Positions 55,387 through 64,000 of a stretch of DNA of 64,000 bases are shown here, one piece after another. Made by a program: the position numbers and the translations under genes. How positions within the stretch are numbered: the first letter of the stretch is position 1; every line of letters begins with the position of its first letter. This DNA comes from Bettongia penicillata ogilbyi. Its lineage: Eukaryota > Chordata > Mammalia > Diprotodontia > Potoroidae. A model generated the notes under the pieces. It was not told where the DNA came from. It saw nothing but the letters and a program-made list of their open reading frames with translations, and did not search any database. Location of the stretch: NCBI GenBank assembly GCA_023548195.1, contig JAJHZJ010000311.1, positions 8,752,825 to 8,816,824 on the forward strand, read 5' to 3'.

Positions 55387-55475
55387 AGCTTTGAGAGCAG
55401 GTCCTTTTTTTCCCTTTATGTATAAAGTACCTAGAACTGTGCTTACACATAGTATATGCTTAATCATTTACTGAA
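55387..55475 (+). mobile_element. LINE-2 3' tail, second part
   Basis: This is the tail of the L2 that starts at 54710. Together they show the L2 was in place before the MAR1 arrived. Confidence 0.75.
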
Positions 55476-56185
55476 ATGATTAAGTAATCATTAAGTAATC
55501 ATTCTAGAAGAAGAAGAAAAGAAGGGAAGGAATAGGAATTAGAAGGAACAAAATGAGAAAGGAAAGAACAAGAAAGGGAACAGTAAGAAATGAAGGGAAG
55601 AAATAGTAAGAGAAAGAGATGTTGAGAGAGCACAGGATGTTGGTCTGACCCAGAGTGGTAGCTTGATGCTACTTTGTGCCAGTGAAAAAGGTGGATGGGT
55701 TGGGAAAGGCAGAAGGATGGTAAAAAGCTAAAAATACACTTAAAAATACTTTTGATATGTCCAAGTGAGCTCTGGTGCTTGGGAAGAGACATAGATGATT
55801 ATGACTGAGACAATTCAGTTGGTGGTATATTTTTCTTATGTTCTCAAATGCCCAAACAAAAGGGGAAAATGGAAAGAGGGAGAATCATTGCTAAGATATC
55901 ACAGTCTCTGAAAATGTGAAAGAAAATAAGAGATGTTTACCTTCTTGGGTGATTTCAATGTAATTACACTTGTGAATTTTAGAAGAATAAAATAGACAAT
56001 GCCTCCCAAGTTTGTTTTCATCTTCTCATTTTATCATTTGAAAACCATTTAATTTTCTATTTACAATTTGATCTAAATGACCAAATTCTTTTATTTTGTT
56101 ACAAAAGACTTCTTTTAGAAGGTATAATTGACTGACAGAATTCCTCAAAACCAAACAAGAGATGCCTTTCATCACTCAGGCATTG
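55476..56185. other. Unique, locally GAA-rich sequence
   Basis: 55505-55620 is rich in GAAGAA/GGAA purines. The 97-codon minus frame at 55499-55792 is its Ser/Phe/Leu-rich complement. No gene recognised. Confidence 0.5.
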
Positions 56186-56189
56186 TCAG

Positions 56190-56816
56190 TAGAGTTGTGA
56201 ACTGATCCAACCACTCTGGAGGGCATTTTGGAATTATGCCCAAAGGGCTACAAAATTGTACATATTCTTTGATCTAGCAATACCATTGCTAGGTCTATAT
56301 CCCAAAAAAGATCATAAGAAATGGAAAAGGACCCCCATGCACAAATGTATTTATAGTGGTTTTTTTTTGTGGTGGCAAAGAATCAGAAATTGAGGGGATG
56401 CCCATCAATTGGGGAATGGTTCAATAATTTGTGGTACACGAGTGTAAAGGAATACTATTGTGCTGTAAGAAATGATGAGCAGGCAGATTTCAGAAAAATC
56501 TGAAAAGACTTACATGAAATGATCTTAAATGAAGAGAGTAGGAGAACATTGTATATAGTAACAACAATATTGTGTGATGACCAACTTTGACAGACATAGC
56601 TCTTCTCAGCAATGCAATGATCTATGACAATTCCAAAAGACTCATGATGGAAAATGCCAACCACATCTATAGAAAGAGCTATGGAGTCTGAATGCAGATT
56701 GAAACATACTATTTTCTCTTTTTTGTTGCTTTATTTTTTCTCATGGTTTTTCCCTTTTGTTCTGATTCTTCTTTCACAACGTGACTAATGTGGAAATATG
56801 TTTAAAAAATAAAACA
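56190..56816 (+). mobile_element. LINE-1 3' end in plus orientation
   Basis: It starts in the ORF2 C-terminal region ('ttgtgaactgatccaaccactctggagggcattttgg', 'ccaaagggctacaaaattgtacat'), passes 'atcaattggggaatggttcaataatttgtgg' and the 3' UTR, and ends in an A-rich tail at 56800-56816. It is the only plus-strand L1 seen in the window. Confidence 0.9.
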
Positions 56817-56879
56817 AAAAAGAGAAATCTTTCCTGTTGTTGTTGAAATAAATGCTTATGGGAAAGGGCTTGCTACCTA

Positions 56880-57205
56880 GAGATAGTTAGGTGGCACAAA
56901 GAATAGAGTACTGGGCCTGAGGTCAGGAGGGCCTGAATTCAAATCAAGCCAAAAACACTTACTAGCTGAGTCCCTCTGGGAAAGTTACTTAACTTCTGCC
57001 TGTCTCAATTTCCCCAATTGTAAATTGGGAATAATAATGATATATACTAATATATATATATGTAGATATAGATAGATAGATAGACAGATGGATAGATATA
57101 CCTTGTACAATTGTTGTGAGAATCAAATAAGATAATATTTATAAAATACTTAGCATAGTGCCTGGGAGAGAGTAGGTACCATATAAATGTTTATTCCCAT
57201 CCTCC
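56880..57205 (+). mobile_element. MIR/THER-type SINE, full length, with internal (TAGA)n
   Basis: Head 'agttaggtggcacaaagaatagagtactgggcctgaggtcagg', core 'gggaaagttacttaacttctgcctgtctcaatttccccaattgtaaattggg', tail 'tagcatagtgcctgggagagagtaggtaccatataaatg'. A (TA)n/(TAGA)n/(CAGA) stretch occupies about 57045-57105. Confidence 0.9.
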
Positions 57206-58015
57206 CTTATCCCTACTCATAAATACCTACTGGCTAATTGTGATGACTCTTCTGCTTTCAGGTGATAATAGCAATCTGACTGAAACATCTACATATATAC
57301 ACATTGTCAACAGATTATTGAAATTTGTGTTTTGTTGTCTTTACTCTTTTGGAGGTTTGTTTGTTTTCTACCTATTCCTTTTAGAACCCAGTTAAGGACC
57401 TTGGCGAAATATATGCAATCCAGGAAATTACCTTATGCACACAGTAGAGCATAGCCTGCTTAGAAAATGCCCTGAGAACTCCTGTGAGTTACTGGAATTA
57501 TTTTCCTAGTTGTCTCAAAAAGAATGGCTATAGCTAACATTGTCTCTAAGGTGCCTCCCTGGCATATTTAAAATTCTTTAGGCAATTGAGAAAGTCATTC
57601 TGAGGACTCTATTCAATAGGAAGGAAAAAGGTCTCTTGTTTATTCAGACACCTTTAGAGTTCTTTCTTTTTTTTCAAGTGGAGGGAATATATTCATTATG
57701 GAAAGCATTCTTTTCCACTGGAGCCTCTTCTATTTAGAAATGTGATAGTGCCCATTAAAAAAAAAAATCAAAGGAAGGATCAGATGAGGACATTTAGACA
57801 AGAACAACCTATTGTTTACCTCAGAATTATATTCTATGTAAAATGATATTATACCTCACCCTGGTATGAGTTGTCCCCATGGTGTTCTGTACTGCATTCT
57901 GAGAACTCATTCTGAAAACGTCTTGTCTCATTTAATCTGTGAGTTCCCCTTGAAATTATTCAATTAAAGAAGTGGGGAGACTTGAGTGGTTTCTTGCAAA
58001 AGAACTACACACATT
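57206..58015. other. Unique sequence, no gene recognised
   Basis: No recognisable repeat or frame. Confidence 0.5.
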
Positions 58016-58028
58016 ACATAAAACTGGA

Positions 58029-58344
58029 AGGGGCAGGTAGGTGGTGCAGTGGATAGAGCACCAGTGCAGGAGTCAGGAGGACCTGAGTTCAAATCTCACC
58101 TCAGACACTTGACACTCACTAGCTGTGTGACTTTGGGCAAGTCACTTAACCCCAGTTGCCTCATCCTGGGTCATCTCCAGACATCCTGATGAATATCTGG
58201 TCACTGGATTCAGGTGGCTCTGGAGGAGAAGTGAGGCTGGTGACCTGCACAGCCCTCCCTCACTCAAAACAAAGTCAAGTGCAAGTCATGTCATTATTTC
58301 TTTGATGGTGTGGTCTTCTTCAGCAATGAAGGATGAAGACACAC
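58029..58344 (+). mobile_element. tRNA-derived SINE with RTE-type 3' tail, 316 bp, perfect target-site duplication
   Basis: A-box region 'taggtggtgcagtggatagag', B-box 'gagttcaaatctcacc', core 'gactttgggcaagtcacttaacccc', then a tail 'ctggaggagaagtgaggctggtgacctgcacagccctccctcactc' and 'gtggtcttcttcagcaatgaaggatgaagac' that resembles the 3' end of RTE LINEs (compare 3661 and 61558, reversed). ACATAAAACTGGA is present exactly at 58016-58028 and 58345-58357. A perfect 13-bp duplication and a well-preserved body suggest a young insertion, presumably made by RTE enzymes. Confidence 0.92.
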
Positions 58345-58439
58345 ACATAAAACTGGACACAATTTTACAGTGGTCAGAATATCTGAACCATGACATTATG
58401 CATGAAGACTATGTGTTTGGTGCACCATCATTTGTATTT

Positions 58440-58610
58440 GTTAGGATCATAGATTTAGAGCTGGAAAAGAACTTAGAAATTATCTAATTCAACTACTTCA
58501 TTGTACAGAGGAAGAAACTGAGTCCTAAAGTCACCCAAAGTAAGTGGCAGAGAGCTTAGAGATGATTCCAAGCCTTATGATTCCTAATTCAGTGCTCTTT
58601 TCATCATATC
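58440..58610 (-). mobile_element. MIR-family SINE fragment
   Basis: 'ggatcatagatttagagctggaaaagaacttagaaattatctaattcaac' and 'gtacagaggaagaaactgagtcc' are reversed MIR-family blocks. Confidence 0.7.
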
Positions 58611-60660
58611 AAGCTATTTTGCATATTGGGCATTAGGAAGCTGCCTATTGAAGAAACTTGCCAACTGCTTTGGTCCCCAGGGTAATGTCACCAATGGAAC
58701 CCTCCAGAATGCACTCTAAATTCAATATTGTGCTTCACTTTTCAACTGCCTTTCTGGTTTCCTGAACAGAATGGCAAGCAATCCCTATGTTCATGTCATG
58801 CGAGGTGTTACGCAGTCATCAGAAATGTGTCGCTAGTGAGCAAGCTTCCTTTACTGGCATTTAGGAGGTACTGAAGGGCTCTTAATGTCCTGGGTTTCTT
58901 TTGTTCTTTCTAGTTAAGGGTTATTTGTTCATATTTCTGAGAGGCTTTTGTGGATGGCATTTAAAAAATAAAAGATTATTACGACTTCCAGTTCTGCTAC
59001 TGTTCCTCTTTCTTAGCAATAATGTACTTCTGATCTGGGTGTAAATGTCATCTTGTGTGAATATGCAAACAACACATCCGCCTACATATGTTCTGTTGCT
59101 TAGTAATTCTTGGCACTACAGTACAGTGAATTCTGTGCCTAATAAATATGATATCCATCAGAAAGAAAAAATCAACCATGTTGCTTTCTTAAATAAGATA
59201 TTTTCGTTTCATTTTGAAAGTAGGTTGCTTTCTTGGGCACAGTGTTAAGAGTTTGGAAGCACTGGTGGATTGGCTTTGGGGCTAACATTATTCTATGGTT
59301 TCATTTGATCAGATACCTCTGAACAATTGGCATGGGGCACAGGCACCCAGATACCCTTCTGGCATAATTTCGTAATATTTCCTGAGCTTGCACAGTTATG
59401 AGAAGATCAATGGGTTAATCAGCAATAGTTTATTAAGTTCATATTATGTACCAAGATAAATACCAAGGATTGAACCAGAGAAACACACAGGACCTTTGCA
59501 TCACATTTTGGCCAAATTTGATTTTCTTTAGTGCACCCAACAAAGCAAGGTACCAGAGACAATCTAAAGGTACCTTCCCTAAGATATACTTTCCTTCCAA
59601 AAATCTTTTTTTCTAAATTTCATTTATGATTATTTCTATCATTACAATGTAAATAAAGTCCAGGAAGGCAGAGACAGTTTGGGACTTGAACATGGTGATA
59701 TATCAAAAATCAGAATATTTTACACTGATTCTCTGTAATTGATACTGATTTTCCTGATATGTCAATTCTCTTAACAATGAATCAAAAAATATACTGTTCC
59801 ATAAATTTTTTTCATGAGTATATATCTTTTCTGTCAAATAATTACCACATGTAGGAATTTTTTTATTTGTTATAATTATGACTTGATAGGGAGATTGAAG
59901 TTGGAACAAATCAGAAAACAGTATGTAAATAATCAAGCCAATGTGATTCATAGAGTAAGTAATGAAAAAATGTTAATGATGAGGAAAATTATTCTCACAA
60001 GTGCGTGTAAACTAAATGGAAGAAGAGATCAGAGGTAACAAAGTAGGGATTCCAACTAGGCATATGTTGGAGTAGTCTAGAAGAGAAATGATGAAACCCT
60101 ATATTAAAATAGTGGCCAAAACAGTCACAGAGGTTAAAAGATAGATCTTAAAAGATGATGCTGAGAGAAAGCAGCAAGATATAGTGAATGATTGACTATA
60201 GATGATGGAGAAAGTCCTTAAAGAAGGTAGGCCTATTTAAAATCTCAAAATCAGACAGAGATAATGGGTAGCATTTTTCGAAATCGCCATGAACAAGACC
60301 ATGATCCATTTAATATGACCTCATTCTGAGCATAGAAATATGTTCTTGAGTGCCTCATTCTGCTTGGTAATCTGATGGCACTAAAAGTCTTGGATTTATA
60401 AGAATACTCCTTCCTAAGTCCAACACATGAAATTCAGAAAATAAATACAAGGTGGATAATGATGCTTCTGAATGTGATAGCATAAACCAATAGTCTAAGC
60501 ATTTCCGAGTTACGGAAAACTAACAAAAGGCAAGAATTGAATTGTTCTCATCTATCACATTTTTTTCTAATAGCAGTATAGGTGTTTATTAGAATAAAAG
60601 CAAATATAAATTCATTTGTATTTTCTACCTAAAATAACATTTTTTCTTATGAACAGTACA
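58611..60660. other. Unique sequence, no gene recognised
   Basis: About 2 kb without an exon. A short reversed L2 tail may lie at 59415-59470 ('gcaatagtttattaagttcatattatgtacc'). Frames at 59045-59248, 59703-59951 and 59814-60038 have no recognisable motif. Confidence 0.45.
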
Positions 60661-61557
60661 TTTTGAAAACTTTTTGCTAAATATTATTTATTTATAATTT
60701 TTCTTTCTAAATTTTGAGTTCTAAATTCTCTCCCTTGCTTTCATGTTCTCACATACTCCTTGAGAAGAAAAGTAATATCATATTAATTATACCTGCAGAT
60801 TTATGCAAAAAATATTTCCACGTTAGCCATATGTCAAAAAAAAAACACCAAAAAATGATATTTCACTTTGTATTCAGAATTTCTCTCTCTCAGTTCTCTC
60901 TCTGGAGGTAGAGAGCATTTTTTCACCATGATTTCTTTGGAATTGTCTTGGATCATTGTGTTAAGCAGAGTAGCCAGATCTTTCACAATTGATCAACATT
61001 ATAACATTCCTATTAGGGTACACAATGATGTCTCAATTTTTCTCACTTCACTTTGCATCAATTCATACTGAGGTTGTCATGATTTTTTTCTGACACCAAT
61101 TACCATGTCACTTCTTAAAGTACAATATAGTACCCCATCACGACCATATGCCACAATTTGTTCAGTCATTCCCCAACTGATGCATTCTTTCATTGTTTCA
61201 ATTCTTTGCCATAACAGAAATTGCTCCAATAAATATTTTTATGCATATAGGTCCTTTTCCTTTGATCTCTTTGTGATTCAGACCTCATAGTGGTATTACT
61301 GGGTCAAAGGGAATACACAGTTTAGTGGCCCTTTGGCCATAGTTCCAAATTATTTTGTCAGAATAGTTGGATCATTTCACAACTCCACCAACAGTTCATT
61401 AGTGTACCTATTTTCCCTTCATTCTCTCTAGTATTTGTCATTTCTGACAGGGAGAGGTAGTAACTCAAAGTTTTTTAATTTAAGTGTCTCTACTCAATGG
61501 TGATTTAGAGTATTTTGTATGATTATAGATAGCTTTGATTTCTTCTGAAAACTGTTC

Positions 61558-61736
61558 ATTGTTGTTGTGTTTGTCCTTCGTTCTCAAAGAAGACCTTGAC
61601 ATCAAGATGATGACATGACTTGCAGTTGACTATGGTTTGAGTGAGGGAGGTCTGTGCAAGGCCACCAAGCTTGCTTTCTTCTCCTGAGCCATCTGGGTCC
61701 ACATGTCCTGATCTTTTGACCCTTTATCCATCAGGT
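61558..61736 (-). mobile_element. RTE-type SINE tail inserted in L1-D
   Basis: 'gttgttgtgtttgtccttcgttctcaaagaagacc', 'tgacttgcagttgactatggtttgagtgagggaggtctgtgcaaggccacc' and 'ttcttctcctgagccatc' are the reverse complement of the tail of the SINE at 58029-58344. The tRNA head is missing. Confidence 0.85.
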
Positions 61737-62174
61737 AATTGCTTTTATTTTTTATATATTTGATTTAGTGCTATACTTGGTATATATTAGATAAATGAGG
61801 TCTTATCGGAGAAACTTGCTGCTAAATTTTTGTATATCATTTCATTATCTGTGGTAGCTTTTTAACAAAATTTTGTTGCCTTGATTATCTCTCTTAATTA
61901 GATCTATTTTTGCTTTTGCTTTGACTGAGATTGAGATTTCTTTCCCTACCTTTTTTACTTAAGCTGAAGAATATTACATTCTGCTCCAGGCCTTTGACTG
62001 AACTCTGTCTTTCTGTTTCAAGTGTATGTCTTATAAACAACATATTGTTGGATTCTGGATTCCAGTTCCTTCTGTATATGCTTCCATTTTATGGGTGAGT
62101 TCACCTCATTCACATTCACAGTTGTAAGTGCAAACTGTATATTTCCCTCCATCCCATTATTTTCTGCTTTGTCC

Positions 62175-62222
62175 TCTCTGTCTCTCTCTGTCTCTGTCTC
62201 TGTCTCTTTCTCTCTCTCCCCT
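62175..62222 (+). repeat. (TCTCTG)n / (TC)n microsatellite
   Basis: TCTCTG and TCTGTC units inside the L1-D inter-ORF region. Confidence 0.93.
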
Positions 62223-62955
62223 CCTCCTCCCTAAAAATCTATTTTGCTTGTAACCATTGCCTCCCCTAATCTTCCCTCCCCTTCATTATCCTCCTTCCTT
62301 TCTATTATCCCCTTCCCCTCCTATTAAATTACATATTGATATGAAACTGATTTTGTGTACGCATTCCTTCTTTGAACCAATTCCAATGACAGTATATAAA
62401 AGCATTGCTTGCCAGATCCCAATTTCCCCTCCATTGTAAAAGGTCTTCCTTGTGAACCCCTTTAATTGAGAAAATTTTCCTTATTCTACCTCTCCCTTCC
62501 CCCTTCTCCCAGTAATCCCTCTTTCTCACCCATTCATCTTATTTTTGGCAATCATTCCAATACAATCCATTCAGACCCATGTCCCCACTCTATGTAAACT
62601 CATTTTGAGTTCCCTAATAATGATAAAGTTCTCAGTAATTACATGTATCATCTTCCCAATAATGAATGTAAACAGTTTAAGTCTCTTGAATGTCTTATGA
62701 TTTCTCTTTCATGTTTACCTTTTTATGCTTCACCTGAGCCTTCTGTTTGAATGTCACATTTTCTACTCAACTCTGGTCATTACCTCAGGAATGTTTGCAA
62801 GTTCTCTATTTCATTTAATAACTATTTTTTTTCCCAAGGAGGATTACACTAAGTTTTGTGGGTAGCTGATTCTTGATTGTAATTCTAGGTCCTTTACTTT
62901 CCAGAACATCCTGTTCTAAGCCCTCCATTCCTTTAATGTGGAAACTGCTGAATCT

Positions 62956-63318
62956 TTTTTTTTTTTTAAGATTTAAATTTACTTTTAATTTTCAACATTC
63001 ATTTCCACAATATTTTGTGTTCCAAATTTTCTCCCTACCTTTCCCCTCCTCCCCAGTCAGAGATGGCATGCATTCTGTTTAAAACTTTCCCAGTCTTCCC
63101 TCCTTTTTATCATTCCCACTCATCCCTTTCCCTATTACTTTCTTGAGGGGCAATATAGATTTTTTATACTTCATTGCCTATATATCTTATTTCCTAGTTG
63201 CATGTAATAGCAATTTTTAACATTTGTTCTCAAAATTTTGAGTTCCAAATTCTCTCCCTTCTTTTCTCCTCACTCACTCCCATTTAGAAGGCAAGAAATT
63301 CGGTACAGGTTGACTGTG
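62956..63318 (-). mobile_element. Third HAL1-type 3' end, inserted in the L1-D ORF1
   Basis: It begins with poly(T) (62957-62969), then 'ttaattttcaacattcatttccacaatattttgtgttccaaattttctccc', then the second module 'aaaattttgagttccaaattctctccc..aaggcaagaaattcggtacagg'. This is the two-module 3' UTR of the elements at 30496 and 36646. L1-D ORF1 sequence resumes right after. Confidence 0.82.
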
Positions 63319-64000
63319 GCTCTGTATTTGAATTGTTTTTTTCTAGCTCCTTGAAGTATTTATTCTTTGACCTGGGAGCTCTGAAATTTGGCTACAATAT
63401 TGCTAGGAGTTTTCATTTTGTAATCTCTTTTGGGAGATAATCAGTGGATTCTTTCAATTTCTATTTTACCCTATAGATATAAGTTATTGGGGCAGTTTTC
63501 CTTAATAATTTCTTGAAACATAATGTTTAGGCTTTTTATGTGATCATGGCTTCTAGATAGTCTGATCATTTTTATTTTTTCTCAATCTATTTTCCAGGTT
63601 AATTTTTCCCAGTGAGATACTTTACTTTTTTGTCCATGTTTTTCATTGTTTTTTTGTTTGTTTATGTCTCAAGGAGTCAGCTTCCATTTGCTCGGGTTTA
63701 ATTTTTAAAGAATTGTTTTCTTCATTGAAATTTTGCACATTCTTTTCCACTTGACCTATTTTACTTTTTAAGGAGTTCTTTTCTTCATTGAATTTTTGTG
63801 ATTCTTCTACCATTAGGCCAGTTCTGTTTTTTTCTTTGCCAAGTTTTTATTTTCTTCAGTATTTTTTCTGTTTCATTTGCTACAGTGTTAGTTCTTTTTT
63901 CACAATTTTTGTGCATCATTCTCATTTCTTTTCCCACTTTTTACTCTACCATTCACCTCTTTCGTTAACTCTTCCAGGTATTCTTGCTGGGCTTAAGTCA

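Larger units (their letters stand above)
60668..64000 (-). mobile_element. LINE-1 with internal ORF2 deletion (L1-D), running off the window
   Basis: The 3' UTR and ORF2 C-terminus are at 60668-61557 ('atttctttggaattgtcttggatcattgtg', 'actgggtcaaagggaatacacag'). After an RTE-tailed SINE, ORF2 continues at 61737-61860 ('ttgaccctttatcca', 'aatgaggtcttatcggagaaacttgctg'). It then jumps directly to endonuclease sequence (61865-62130, 'ttctgcttccaggcc'-like to 'atgggtgagttcacctcattcacattcaca'), with the RT missing. The inter-ORF region is at 62130-62780. An ORF1 remnant runs from 62780 to the window end, interrupted by a HAL1 3' end at 62956-63318. No frame is intact. Confidence 0.85.

Noticed and set aside
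58029..58120. tRNA gene call from the A-box and B-box
   Set aside because: It is a SINE head; anticodon and acceptor stems are not preserved, and the RTE tail and target duplication follow.

Overview
The window looks like non-coding nuclear DNA from a marsupial. The evidence is the set of interspersed repeats: LINE-1 with a marsupial-type 3' end, LINE-2, MIR/THER-type and MAR1-type tRNA-derived SINEs, RTE elements, and a SINE that ends in an RTE-derived tail. The species cannot be settled by reading alone (opossum or an Australian lineage are both possible). I see no host exon, no functional tRNA or rRNA gene, no CRISPR array and no bacterial-style gene. The window is either intergenic or deep inside an intron.

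The only long, clean reading frame is at 31532-32635 (minus strand, 367 codons). It encodes a LINE-1 ORF1 protein with a coiled coil, an RRM and a C-terminal domain. It sits in a complete 2,992-bp element (30496-33487) with a GC-rich 5' UTR, a 3' UTR, and a perfect 11-bp target-site duplication on each side. The element has no ORF2. Two other copies (36646-38350 and 62956-63318) share its 3' architecture, so this is a half-LINE-1 (HAL1-type) family rather than a one-off deletion.

Layout. 1-7.7 kb: CR1-like, L2 and RTE endonuclease fragments, then an L1 ORF2 split by an RTE reverse-transcriptase fragment. 7.7-16.7 kb: L2-rich, including a 2.25-kb antisense L2 with recognisable RT remnants, plus MIRs and a long (GA)n tract. 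16.7-21.2 kb: L2, two L1 3' ends, and another RTE endonuclease remnant. 21.8-25.5 kb: an L1 that reaches its own 5' end. 25.5-30.4 kb: mostly unique, with L2, MIR and CR1 pieces. 30.5-33.5 kb: the intact HAL1. 34.1-39.9 kb: L1 copies, one interrupted by a second HAL1. 40-60.6 kb: the most unique sequence, with scattered SINEs, L2s, two DNA-transposon-like MITEs and a CR1 copy split by several younger elements. 60.7-64 kb: an L1 with an internal ORF2 deletion that carries an RTE-tailed SINE and a third HAL1 fragment, and continues beyond the window.

Ten of the eleven L1/HAL1 insertions are on the minus strand. That is what purifying selection leaves inside an intron of a plus-strand gene, but it could also be chance. 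Family names come from recognising consensus motifs by eye and have not been checked against a repeat library. Boundaries of old repeats are approximate to tens of bases.
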